This document shows positions 6,316 through 13,929 of a stretch of 20,941 bases of DNA, in pieces. The DNA comes from Thiodiazotropha sp050305635 (GTDB taxonomy: Bacteria > Pseudomonadota > Gammaproteobacteria > Chromatiales > Chromatiaceae). Position 1 is the first letter of the stretch; each line of letters opens with the position of its first letter. Location of the stretch: assembly GCA_050305635.1 (NCBI GenBank), contig JBNLFS010000099.1:1-20941 (forward strand), written 5' to 3'. The translations under genes and the position numbers were made by a program. The notes below the pieces were generated by a model. That model saw nothing but the letters and a program-made list of their open reading frames with translations, made no database searches and was not told the origin of the DNA.

Positions 6316-7977
6316 ATGTCCGTCATCGAGGTGTTCGCGAAAATGATTCAGCGCCCAGTCAAAACCAGTCACAACGACTTTGCCGATCGCATCAGCAGTT
6401 TCCTCGCGTCACCTCCGGAAGGTACTCCGGCCGAGATTATCGAGGCTTTCAGCGAGGTGGGGAGCAAAACCTACCTGCCGCCCAAGCTGTTTCTCGAAAC
6501 CGTGGAGCAGGCGCCGGTCGCCATCTCGATCACCGATCCCGAAGCCCGTATCCTTTATGTGAATACCTCGTTTGAACGCCTCACCGGCTACCCCCGGGAT
6601 GAGGTGATCGGCAAGAACGAATCGGTGCTCTCCAGCCGGTCGACACCCGAGTCGATCTATCAGGATCTCTGGCTCACCATACAGAACCAGCGGGTATGGC
6701 AGGGGGTGCTGGTCAATCATCGCAAAGACAAGACCGAGTATATCGCCGAACTGACCATCTCTCCGGTGAATGACAAGCAGGGCAAGACCGCCTATTTCCT
6801 CGGCATGCATCGTGATGTCACCGAGATGCATCAACTGCAGCAGCAGTTGAAGTTCCAGAAGAACCTCACCGAAGCGGCCCTCAATGCCGCTCCCATGGTG
6901 GTGGCCATGGTGGCGACCGATGGCAAGGTGTTGATGGACAATCACGCCTACAAGGCGCTGATGGGGGATTTTCGCGGCGTGGAACCCACGGCACTGTTTC
7001 TTGAGGCGCTGCAGCAGCAGATCGGTTTCGACCTGGGCAAGGTCTGCCATGTCGGCAAGGGCTTTACCAATGTGGAGGTGCGTCTCGATCCGCCCGGCGG
7101 TGGTGGCAGTCCTCGGTGGTTTTCCTGTTCCGGGGTGCATGTGCCGGAGCTGGATGAGGCGGCGCAACACTACTTCAAACAACCGGAGCATGCCCGCTGC
7201 TGTCTGCTGCTGATCGCCAATGAGGTGACCAGCAGCCGCAACCGGATTCAGGAGGCCCGCTTGAATATGATCCGGGCCAACATGGCCGAACAGCAGATGG
7301 TGCAGACCATGCGCGAGGCCATCTCCGGGGCGATCTTCAAGATGCAGGTGCCGCTCAATGTGATTAAGGCCGCCCTGTCAATGCCGGGTTCCGATGAGCA
7401 GAGCGGACTGGTCCGGGTGCTGCAGCAGGCCCTGCAGAGTGGCGATGATGCGGTGGAAAGCCTGCATGCGGCGCTGCCCAGCCCGGTGGTGGAGCAGACC
7501 ACCCTGGTCAATATCAACGAACTGCTGCATGAGGTGATGCGCTTGTCCACCCACGCGCTGCTGTCCGCGGGCATCGTGGTGGATTGGCGGCCGGCACCCG
7601 TTCTGCCCGCTATTTCGGGGCGGATCAACGCCTTGCGGGGACTGTTCAAGTACATCATCGATAACGCCATCAAGGCGGTCATCGAGGCGAAACACACCTA
7701 TCGCGAGATACGTCTTGAAACCTACGTGGACGGACAGGAATTGGTCACGGAGATCATGGATAATGGTCTGGGGGTGCCGAATACCCATCGACTCAAAGTT
7801 TTTGAACCTTTCTATTGTGGATGGGAGCATCCCAAGGAGCATGCCGGCATGGGGTTGACCATGGCTCAGGAGATCGTGATCGGTCATGGTGGGAGCGTTG
7901 AAATCGATCCCGACTTTTTTGCAGGCTGCCGCGTCTTCATCAGACTGCCCTTGAACGCTGTGGAGGACCGCGGTTGA
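6316..7977 (+). CDS. nifL: Nitrogen fixation regulatory protein NifL
   Basis: A 553-aa anti-activator that binds and inhibits NifA when oxygen or fixed nitrogen is present. A first PAS domain (about 60-170), with LETVEQAPVAISITD and LVNHRKDKT, is the expected FAD redox sensor. A second PAS domain (about 180-300) is followed by a linker and a GHKL ATPase-like domain with N-box DNAIKAV (about 451-457), DNGLGVP (about 481-487), FEPFY and GMGLTMA (about 511-517). I see no phospho-acceptor His in the H region, as expected for NifL, which works by ADP binding and not by phosphotransfer. The roughly 58 residues before PAS1 are longer than in Azotobacter. The start is uncertain: ATG 6316 is listed, but ATG 6343, preceded by GAGG, better fits the promoter position. 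Confidence 0.95.
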   Translation: MSVIEVFAKMIQRPVKTSHNDFADRISSFLASPPEGTPAEIIEAFSEVGSKTYLPPKLFLETVEQAPVAISITDPEARILYVNTSFERLTGYPRDEVIGKNESVLSSRSTPESIYQDLWLTIQNQRVWQGVLVNHRKDKTEYIAELTISPVNDKQGKTAYFLGMHRDVTEMHQLQQQLKFQKNLTEAALNAAPMVVAMVATDGKVLMDNHAYKALMGDFRGVEPTALFLEALQQQIGFDLGKVCHVGKGFTNVEVRLDPPGGGGSPRWFSCSGVHVPELDEAAQHYFKQPEHARCCLLLIANEVTSSRNRIQEARLNMIRANMAEQQMVQTMREAISGAIFKMQVPLNVIKAALSMPGSDEQSGLVRVLQQALQSGDDAVESLHAALPSPVVEQTTLVNINELLHEVMRLSTHALLSAGIVVDWRPAPVLPAISGRINALRGLFKYIIDNAIKAVIEAKHTYREIRLETYVDGQELVTEIMDNGLGVPNTHRLKVFEPFYCGWEHPKEHAGMGLTMAQEIVIGHGGSVEIDPDFFAGCRVFIRLPLNAVEDRG

Positions 7978-9524
7978 TGTCATCGTCCGACATGCATACA
8001 CATGGATCCTTTCTCGAGTCTCAGCTTGAAAGCCTGTATGAGGTCAGTCAGGTTCTGAGCCGCTCCCTCGATTTTCGTGAAACCCTCACCGAGGTGTTGA
8101 ACGTATTGAACGATACCGCCGACCTGCATCACGGCTTGATCTGTCTGCTCGATGACAACAGCGGTGAGCTGTTCGTCACGGCCCTGCATGAGAATCCGGC
8201 GCCGTTCAACGCGGTACGCTACAAGCCGGGCGAAGGTGTAGTGGGCGCGATCATGGAGAGCGGTCAGTCCCTGGTGGTTCGGCGTATCTCCGATGAAGAC
8301 CGCTTCCTCGATCGGCTCGGTGTCTACGATGCGGAGTTGCCTTTTATCGGCGTACCGATCCCGATCGGCGATCAGACGGCCGGTGTGCTCGCGGCGCAGC
8401 CCATCGGCAGCATCAGCCAGTTGCAGATCTACGAGCGGTTTCTGCAGATGGTCGGCAATCTGATCGGACAGAGTGTGCGGCTGGCGAAACAGGTCGAAGA
8501 TCAACAGCTGGCGCTGAAGATCGAACGCGACTCGCTGCGACGCAAGGTGCGGGGTGAACACGGTTTCTCCAACATGGTGGGACATACCCCGAGCATGCGC
8601 CTGATCTTCGAGCAAGTGCGTCAGGTTGCGAAATGGAACACCACGGTGCTGGTGCGCGGCGAGTCGGGCACCGGCAAGGAGTTGATCGCCAACGCCATCC
8701 ACTACAATTCGCCCCGCAGCAACGGTCCGTTCATCAAGCTCAACTGCGCGGCGCTTCCCGATACCCTGCTCGAATCGGAACTCTTCGGTCACGAGAAGGG
8801 GGCGTTCACCGGTGCGGTGAATCAACGCAAGGGGCGGTTCGAGCAGGCCCACGGCGGCACCATTTTTCTCGATGAGATCGGCGAGATCAGCCCGACCTTC
8901 CAGGCCAAACTGCTGCGAGTGTTGCAGGAGGGCGAATTTGAGCGGGTCGGTGGTTCCAAGACCCATGTGGTCGATGTGCGCGTGGTGGCGGCCACCAACA
9001 AGGATCTGGAGTCAGAGGTTCAGGCCGGACACTTCCGGGAAGATCTCTATTACCGTCTCAATGTCATGCCGATCCAGATGCCGCCCCTGCGTGATCGGCG
9101 TGAGGACATCCATGACCTGGCCCGCTTCCTGGTGACCAAAATATCCAAGAACCAGGGACGAGAACTGGAGATCGATGATGGTGCGATCCGCATACTGATG
9201 CGCCATGATTGGCCGGGTAATGTCCGCGAGCTGGAAAACTGCCTGGAACGGGCGGCGGTCATGAGTGGTGACGGGATGATCGATGAAAACGCCATCAATC
9301 TCTCCGGACTGCGCCCGCTGCTGGAGCCGGAGTTCGCCCCGGATCTGCCTGCGGGCGTCCGCTCCGAACTCGATGATCCCAACATGGACGAACGCCAGCG
9401 GGTCATCGCCGCGCTCGAGCAGGCGGGTTGGGTGCAGGCCAAGGCGGCACGTCTGTTGGGCATGACGCCGAGACAGATCGGCTATCGCATCCAGACCCTG
9501 AACATCAAAGTGCGTCAACTCTGA
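7977..9524 (+). CDS. nifA: Nif-specific sigma-54 transcriptional activator NifA
   Basis: A 515-aa bacterial enhancer-binding protein that activates nif promoters with sigma-54. In order: GAF domain (about 20-175); AAA+ domain (about 200-435) with Walker A GESGTGKE (228-235), the sigma-54 contact loop GAFTGA (275-280) and Walker B GTIFLDE (294-300); C-terminal Fis-type helix-turn-helix (AKAARLLGMTPRQIGYRIQ, about 487-505). The linker between AAA+ and HTH has no Cys cluster, so this is the NifL-controlled type and not the intrinsically oxygen-sensitive rhizobial type. The ATG overlaps the nifL stop as TGATG, with GGAGG ten bases upstream, so it is translationally coupled to nifL. Confidence 0.97.
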   Translation: MSSSDMHTHGSFLESQLESLYEVSQVLSRSLDFRETLTEVLNVLNDTADLHHGLICLLDDNSGELFVTALHENPAPFNAVRYKPGEGVVGAIMESGQSLVVRRISDEDRFLDRLGVYDAELPFIGVPIPIGDQTAGVLAAQPIGSISQLQIYERFLQMVGNLIGQSVRLAKQVEDQQLALKIERDSLRRKVRGEHGFSNMVGHTPSMRLIFEQVRQVAKWNTTVLVRGESGTGKELIANAIHYNSPRSNGPFIKLNCAALPDTLLESELFGHEKGAFTGAVNQRKGRFEQAHGGTIFLDEIGEISPTFQAKLLRVLQEGEFERVGGSKTHVVDVRVVAATNKDLESEVQAGHFREDLYYRLNVMPIQMPPLRDRREDIHDLARFLVTKISKNQGRELEIDDGAIRILMRHDWPGNVRELENCLERAAVMSGDGMIDENAINLSGLRPLLEPEFAPDLPAGVRSELDDPNMDERQRVIAALEQAGWVQAKAARLLGMTPRQIGYRIQTLNIKVRQL

Positions 9525-9535
9525 ATCGGTTTGTC

Positions 9536-9552
9536 GGGGGGGGGATACCCCC
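9536..9552 (+). other. G-tract hairpin after nifA
   Basis: A run of nine G (9536-9544) is followed by ATA and five C, so a short stem is possible 12 bases after the nifA stop codon. There is no T-run. It may contribute to 3' end stability or be a slippage-prone tract. Confidence 0.35.
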
Positions 9553-9584
9553 TCAGGAACCCGTTCCCATCGATCCATGAGGCA

Positions 9585-9696
9585 CTCGTTCCCACGCTCC
9601 GCGTGGGAACGCATACCAGGACCCCACAATGCTCACCCGGTTTGGGGTATTCGCCTGACCCGGGGTCTGCATTCCCACGCAGAGCGTGGGAACGAG
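9585..9696. repeat. Interspersed hairpin-ended repeat unit, copy 1
   Basis: A 112-bp unit bounded by 15-bp terminal inverted repeats: CTCGTTCCCACGCTC at the left, its exact complement at the right. Each end is also a hairpin by itself: the left as CGTTCCCACGC-TCC-GCGTGGGAACG, the right as TTCCCACGC-AGA-GCGTGGGAA. The inner sequence has no coding potential beyond repeat-derived open frames. It resembles a paired REP element or a very small non-autonomous mobile repeat, moved by an enzyme encoded elsewhere. Confidence 0.85.
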
Positions 9697-9699
9697 CCG

Positions 9700-9720
9700 A
9701 AGTCCAATCAATACAGATAA
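9700..9720 (+). repeat. 21-bp direct repeat, copy A
   Basis: This 21-bp segment, AAGTCCAATCAATACAGATA plus a final A, recurs with one change at 9989-10009 in the nifB promoter region. Copy A sits in the 28-bp spacer between the two hairpin-ended repeat units. Confidence 0.8.
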
Positions 9721-9724
9721 GATC

Positions 9725-9835
9725 CTCGTTCCCACGCTCCGCGTGGGAACGCATACCAGGACCCCACAATGCTCACCCGGTTTGGGGTATTCGCCTGCCC
9801 GGAGTCTGCATTCCCACGCAGAGCGTGGGAACGAG
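9725..9835. repeat. Interspersed hairpin-ended repeat unit, copy 2
   Basis: A 111-bp near copy of the unit at 9585, in the same orientation, 28 bases downstream. It differs in the inner part by about three changes (CCCGGAGTCTGC here against ACCCGGGGTCTGC). Such low divergence suggests a recent tandem duplication of one unit with its flank, as opposed to two separate insertions. Confidence 0.85.
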
Positions 9836-9918
9836 CCAACCGGATGGATACACGCATGCGGTTCGGTTCACTCACCATACTATCTGCAACAATCTCATGA
9901 AGGAGTAGCGACATCCTC

Positions 9919-9934
9919 TGTAGACACCCGTACA
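9919..9934. promoter_or_regulatory. NifA box 1 of nifB
   Basis: TGT-AGACACCCGT-ACA matches TGT-N10-ACA exactly. It lies about 96 bases before the -24 element of nifB, the usual distance for NifA enhancer sites. Confidence 0.7.
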
Positions 9935-9950
9935 CACGTCCCCATGCTAC

Positions 9951-9966
9951 TGTCGCCAACATGACA
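9951..9966. promoter_or_regulatory. NifA box 2 of nifB
   Basis: TGT-CGCCAACATG-ACA is a second exact match, 32 bases from box 1, nearly the same spacing as the rnf-nifL pair (33). Confidence 0.7.
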
Positions 9967-9988
9967 ATTTCCTCAGGCTGAGAATAAA

Positions 9989-10009
9989 AAGTCCAATTAA
10001 TACAGATAA
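9989..10009 (+). repeat. 21-bp direct repeat, copy B
   Basis: Twenty of 21 bases match copy A at 9700-9720. This copy lies in the AT-rich stretch between the NifA boxes and the -24/-12 promoter of nifB, where DNA bending by IHF would be expected; I do not see a clear IHF consensus in it. Confidence 0.8.
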
Positions 10010-10029
10010 TTAAAATTTTTGCTCAGACT

Positions 10030-10045
10030 AGGCACGCAGATTGCA
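10030..10045 (+). promoter_or_regulatory. Sigma-54 promoter of nifB
   Basis: AGGCACGCAGATTGCA has GGCAC and TTGCA at the right spacing (GG-N10-GC), matching the -24/-12 consensus apart from the first base. Transcription would start near 10056, about 38 bases before the nifB start. Confidence 0.75.
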
Positions 10046-10093
10046 TTTGAGTCTCCAACAGCGAAAACATTTTGGCACAGCTTGGGAGGCCGG

Positions 10094-11605
10094 ATGATGG
10101 AATTGAAAGTGATTGGTCAATCAGCCGAAGCGGGGGCACAAGGCGGATGCAGTTCATCCGGATGCGGCGGCAGCAGCGATCAACTGGGGCATCTGCCGGA
10201 GCATATCCGGGAAAAGGTGCATAACCACCCCTGTTATTCCGAAGAGGCGCACCACCATTTCGCCCGCATGCACGTCGCGGTGGCGCCGGCCTGCAACATC
10301 CAGTGCCACTACTGCAATCGCAAGTACGACTGCGCCAACGAATCCCGTCCCGGGGTGGTGTCCGAGCTGCTTACCCCGGACCAGGCGGTCAAGAAAGTCA
10401 TGGCCGTGGCGGCCAATATACCCCAGATGACCGTCCTGGGCATCGCCGGTCCCGGCGATCCCCTGGCCAATCCGGAGCGGACCTTCGAAACCTTCCGTCA
10501 GCTGACCGAGAAGGCCCCCGACATCAAATTGTGCGTCTCGACCAACGGTCTCTCCCTGCCTGAGCAGGTCGAGGAACTGTGCAAGCACAACATCGATCAC
10601 GTCACCATCACCATCAACTGCGTGGATGCAGATGTGGGCGCCAAGATCTATCCCTGGATCTTTTGGAAGAATCGTCGCATCAAGGGCCGCAAGGGCGCCG
10701 AGATCCTCATTGAACAGCAGCAGAAAGGCCTGCAGATGCTCACCGACCGGGGCATCCTGGTGAAGGTCAACTCGGTGATGATTCCCGGGGTCAACGATCA
10801 GCACCTGGAAGAGGTGAGCAAGGTGGTCAAGGCCAAGGGCGCCTTCCTGCACAATGTCATGCCGCTGATTGCCGAGGCCGAACACGGCACCTTCTTCGGT
10901 GTGATGGGTCAGCGTGGACCTACCCACGATGAACTGCAAAGCCTGCAGGACAAGTGTGCCGGTGACATGAACATGATGCGTCACTGCCGTCAGTGCCGTG
11001 CCGACGCGGTGGGCATGCTGGGCGAGGACCGGGGCGACGAGTTCACCATGGACAAGGTGGAGATGATGGACATCGACTACCAGGAAGCCATGACCAAACG
11101 AGCCGAGTACCAGGCGGCTGTGACGGCCACCATGGAAGCCAAACGGGCACAGAAGGCGGAAACCTTCATTCCCCTGAGTGCTCTGAAACGCACCCGCAAG
11201 GAACCCCGGCCGGCACTCATGGCGGTGGCCACCACCGGCGGCGGGGTGATCAACCAGCACTTCGGACATGCCCGGGAGTTCCTGGTGTATGAGGCTTCGG
11301 CGTACGACGTGCGCTTTATCGGACACCGCAAAGTCGATCTCTATTGCAGCGGTGGCGACACCTGCGGCGATGCGGAAACGACCCTGCAGAAAACCATCCG
11401 AACTCTTGAGGGCTGCGAGGCCGTGCTGTGCTCCAAGATCGGTTATGAACCTTGGGAAATGCTCGAAGAGGCTGGCATTCAACCCAATGGAGAGCATGCC
11501 ATGGAGCCCATCGAGGAAGCGGTGGCCAAAGTCTACGCCGAAATGGTGGAGGCCGGCCGGCTCGATCAACCCCGCACTGCGGATCAACTCCAGGTCGGTG
11601 CCTGA
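10094..11605 (+). CDS. nifB: Nitrogenase cofactor biosynthesis protein NifB
   Basis: Radical SAM enzyme of 502-503 aa that makes NifB-co, the Fe-S-carbide precursor of the FeMo cofactor, from two [4Fe-4S] clusters and SAM. The SAM cluster motif CNIQCHYC (Cys66, 70 and 73, counting from the ATG at 10097) is followed by NRKYDC (Cys79). The radical SAM core ends near 330. The C-terminal part (about 372-480) is a NifX/NafY-like cofactor-binding domain with HFGHAREF, so this is the long, fused form. GGGAGG at 10084-10089 is four bases from ATG 10094 and seven from ATG 10097; the second may be the true start. It has its own NifA-type promoter and leads into fdxN. Confidence 0.97.
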   Translation: MMELKVIGQSAEAGAQGGCSSSGCGGSSDQLGHLPEHIREKVHNHPCYSEEAHHHFARMHVAVAPACNIQCHYCNRKYDCANESRPGVVSELLTPDQAVKKVMAVAANIPQMTVLGIAGPGDPLANPERTFETFRQLTEKAPDIKLCVSTNGLSLPEQVEELCKHNIDHVTITINCVDADVGAKIYPWIFWKNRRIKGRKGAEILIEQQQKGLQMLTDRGILVKVNSVMIPGVNDQHLEEVSKVVKAKGAFLHNVMPLIAEAEHGTFFGVMGQRGPTHDELQSLQDKCAGDMNMMRHCRQCRADAVGMLGEDRGDEFTMDKVEMMDIDYQEAMTKRAEYQAAVTATMEAKRAQKAETFIPLSALKRTRKEPRPALMAVATTGGGVINQHFGHAREFLVYEASAYDVRFIGHRKVDLYCSGGDTCGDAETTLQKTIRTLEGCEAVLCSKIGYEPWEMLEEAGIQPNGEHAMEPIEEAVAKVYAEMVEAGRLDQPRTADQLQVGA

Positions 11606-11616
11606 GGAGCGTAACC

Positions 11617-11895
11617 ATGGCATATGAAATTATCGAAAGCTGTGTCAATTGCTGGGCCTGTGAACCGCTCTGCCCGAGCCAGGCCATCTACGAGGCGCGT
11701 CCCCATTTTCTGATCGACGCGAAAAAGTGCACCGAGTGCGAGGGTGATCATGCGGATCCCCAATGCGTCAGTATCTGTCCCATAGAAGGGGCGATCCTGA
11801 ACCCGTTCAATGAGCCGGCCAATCCCCCCGGTTCACTGACCGGGATACCACCGGAGCGCATGGCGGAGGTGATGGCGGAAATCCAGGCACGCTGA
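11617..11895 (+). CDS. fdxN: FdxN-type 2[4Fe-4S] ferredoxin
   Basis: A 92-aa bacterial ferredoxin, the type found directly after nifB, which is thought to supply electrons or clusters for NifB and possibly nitrogenase. The first motif is CVNCWACEPLC followed by Pro (Cys9, 12, 15, 19). The second is CTEC-x8-C-xxx-C followed by Pro (Cys38, 41, 50, 54), with the longer loop typical of this class. The stop codon of nifB is 11 bases upstream and GAGGAG lies seven bases before the ATG, so the two are co-transcribed. Confidence 0.95.
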   Translation: MAYEIIESCVNCWACEPLCPSQAIYEARPHFLIDAKKCTECEGDHADPQCVSICPIEGAILNPFNEPANPPGSLTGIPPERMAEVMAEIQAR

Positions 11896-11978
11896 GTGTC
11901 AGGCACGAAACGTTAGTCCCAACTGGTCAGACTGTCCTATTCAAGCGGACAGTCGCAATACCGCGGAGGCAATGCCCG

Positions 11979-12200
11979 ATGGAAAAGATCATGCAACAGC
12001 GACTCGCTCCCGTACCGGCACAGAGCAACGTGTATGCACGAACGGTGAAACCCTACCATCAGTTCATCCGCTTGATGCGCAATCATTTCACCCGCCCGGT
12101 AACGCGCACTAAACCCTACGGCATGACCCTGCCGGATCGGGTCTGGGCGCGTCAATCCGCATTAATCATGAGTCTGTACGAGTCCCGGGATCATGAGTGA
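11979..12200 (+). CDS. Unrecognised small basic protein
   Basis: I do not recognise this 73-aa protein. It is rich in Arg and Lys, has no Cys and no membrane segment, and contains VYARTVKPYHQFIRLMRNHF in its middle. Evidence that it is real: CGGAGG nine bases before the ATG, and its stop codon overlaps the nifO start by eight bases, so translation of nifO is probably coupled to it. It begins 83 bases after fdxN in the nifB-fdxN-nifO unit. A function in nitrogen fixation is inferred from position only. An ATG at 11972 in another frame opens a shorter reading frame and is less likely. Confidence 0.6.
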   Translation: MEKIMQQRLAPVPAQSNVYARTVKPYHQFIRLMRNHFTRPVTRTKPYGMTLPDRVWARQSALIMSLYESRDHE

Positions 12201-12609
12201 CTTGGTTTTCTATGAAAAACCAGGCTGCGTGGGTAACAACCGGCAGAAAACGATCCTGCGTGAGCAGGGCATATCCTTCGAAGTCAGAAATCTTCTGACC
12301 ACCCTGTGGACCGCGGACAGCCTGAGGGCGTTTTTTGCGGATACTCCGGTGAGCCAATGGTTCAACGATTCCGCGCCCCGGGTGAAGAGCGGCGACATCG
12401 CCATCGATCAATTGGATGAGGTCTCGGCACTGCGTCTGATGGTGGATGACCCGATCCTGATCCGGCGTCCCCTGATGGCCTGTGACGGATACAAACAGTC
12501 CGGTTTCGTACCCGGACCCGTGCTCGCGCATCTGGGTATTCGTTTGGATGAGGCGCAGGATCTGCAGTCCTGTCCCAGGGTGACACAACCCTGTGAGGAA
12601 CCCCGGTGA
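12193..12609 (+). CDS. nifO: NifO, nitrogenase-associated ArsC/Spx-like protein
   Basis: A 138-aa protein of the nitrogenase-associated branch of the ArsC/Spx thioredoxin-like family. The N-terminal signature FYEKPGCVGNNRQK (about 6-19) includes Cys12. The middle has IDQLDEVSALRLMVDDPILIRRPLM, the substrate-side region of the ArsC fold. In Azotobacter nifO lies between nifB and nifQ and affects the balance between nitrate assimilation and molybdenum use; the same place here supports the name. The gene overlaps the 73-aa gene upstream by eight bases and the flavodiiron gene downstream by four (GTGA). Confidence 0.85.
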   Translation: MSDLVFYEKPGCVGNNRQKTILREQGISFEVRNLLTTLWTADSLRAFFADTPVSQWFNDSAPRVKSGDIAIDQLDEVSALRLMVDDPILIRRPLMACDGYKQSGFVPGPVLAHLGIRLDEAQDLQSCPRVTQPCEEPR

Positions 12610-13889
12610 GTTACGAAATCGACGCCTCAAGCCATCGCAACGCAATTGAATTCGCGGACGGCGTCTACTGGATCGGCGCCCTTGATCCCTCGTTGCGCAC
12701 CTTTGACATCATTCTCAGCACCGCCAATGGCACCACCTATAACTCCTACCTGGTGAAGGGACAGGAAGGCGTAGCCATTATCGATACCGTCAAGGCCAAC
12801 TTCAGCAGCGAGTTTTTCGCTCGTCTGGAGTCCGAGGTGGATTACTCTGAGATCAAGTACATCGTGCTCAACCACCTGGAACCGGACCATACCGGCGCCT
12901 TGCCGGAGCTGATGCGTCGCGCGCCCCAGGCGAAGCTCTACATCTCGCAGCGGGCCACCTCCATGCTCAAGGCGCTGCTCAAGCCCACCAACGGCAGTTT
13001 CGAATACACCACGGTGACCACCGACGACCGCATCAGCCTGGGGGATCGCACCCTGCGCTTTCTGCATACCCCGTTTCTACACTGGCCGGATACCCAATGC
13101 ACCTATCTGGAAGAGGAGGGCATTCTGTTTTCCGGCGATGTGTTCGGTTGTCACTATTGCGACAAGCGGCTGTTCAACGATCGGGTCGGTGATTTCCGCT
13201 TCTCCTTCGACTACTACTACGCCCACATCATGCGTCCATTCAAAAAGCATGTGATGGAAGCCCTGCAGTTGATCGAACCCCTCAAGTTGAAACAGATCGC
13301 GCCGACCCATGGGCCGATCCTCAGAGAGCGGCCGAGACGTTATGTCACCCACTACCGGGAGCTATCGACCTCCAGCCTGTCCCGGGAGATCGGAGTCGAT
13401 GATCGCTCACTGATCATCTTCTACATGAGCTCCTACGGCAACACCGCACGCATGGCTGAAGAGATCAGCAGCGGTGCCGGCAAGATACCCGGTGTCAGGG
13501 TTTCGCTCTATGACCTGGAGGGCGGAGAGACCGGTCCCTTTGTCGATCTGATCGAAGAGGCCGATGCGCTGCTGTTCGGCTCACCGACCATCAATGGGGA
13601 TGCGGTCAAACCGGTCTGGGACCTGCTCTCATCCCTGGCGGTGGTCAATTTAAAGGGTAAACTGGGCGGCGCATTCGGTTCCTTTGGCTGGAGCGGTGAA
13701 GCGGTGCCGATGATCGAAGACCGGATGCGCGGCCTGAAGATGCGGATCCCGCAGCAGGGTTTGAGAGTCAAGCTGATTCCCACCGATGAGGAACTGGAGG
13801 CATGCCGGGCTTTCGGCCTGGCGATTGCCGAGGAGCTGGTGGGAAGGCATTCGCAAAAAGCGGTGATCGATCTGGCCGATCTGATCTGA
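12606..13889 (+). CDS. Flavodiiron protein (FprA-like oxygen or NO reductase)
   Basis: A 427-aa cytoplasmic A-type flavodiiron protein, expected to reduce oxygen to water (or NO to N2O). The N-terminal metallo-beta-lactamase domain (about 1-255) carries the diiron ligands: HLEPDH (His90, Glu92, Asp94, His95), a His in LHTPFLHWPD, Asp in FSGDVFG, and His in PTHGPIL. The C-terminal flavodoxin domain (about 265-415) begins with IIFYMSSYGNTARMAEEI, the FMN phosphate loop. There is no added rubredoxin domain, so it needs an outside donor; the [2Fe-2S] ferredoxin gene 40 bases downstream is a candidate. It starts with GTG, overlapping the nifO stop. In this operon it probably protects nitrogenase from oxygen. 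Confidence 0.93.
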   Translation: MSYEIDASSHRNAIEFADGVYWIGALDPSLRTFDIILSTANGTTYNSYLVKGQEGVAIIDTVKANFSSEFFARLESEVDYSEIKYIVLNHLEPDHTGALPELMRRAPQAKLYISQRATSMLKALLKPTNGSFEYTTVTTDDRISLGDRTLRFLHTPFLHWPDTQCTYLEEEGILFSGDVFGCHYCDKRLFNDRVGDFRFSFDYYYAHIMRPFKKHVMEALQLIEPLKLKQIAPTHGPILRERPRRYVTHYRELSTSSLSREIGVDDRSLIIFYMSSYGNTARMAEEISSGAGKIPGVRVSLYDLEGGETGPFVDLIEEADALLFGSPTINGDAVKPVWDLLSSLAVVNLKGKLGGAFGSFGWSGEAVPMIEDRMRGLKMRIPQQGLRVKLIPTDEELEACRAFGLAIAEELVGRHSQKAVIDLADLI

Positions 13890-13929
13890 TACCGGACATC
13901 ATCAACGCAACATCTGAAGGTGAACTGAC

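Noticed and set aside
9585..9835. CRISPR array
   Set aside because: Only two units, each an inverted-repeat pair of 111-112 bp with nearly identical cores, not short repeats with unique spacers.
9531..9964. Overlapping open frames on both strands with peptides such as LVPTLRVGT and FPRRAWER
   Set aside because: They are translations of the CGTTCCCACGC hairpins; the same words recur in each copy and no ribosome binding sites fit.
10154..11623. 489-codon minus-strand open frame opposite nifB
   Set aside because: Antisense shadow of nifB; low-complexity His/Gly/Leu composition and no start signals.
11896..11916. TGTCAGGCACGAAACG with GGCACGAAACGTTAG after fdxN as a promoter or NifA box
   Set aside because: The -12 half lacks GC and the box ends in ACG; the gene downstream is more simply co-transcribed with nifB-fdxN.
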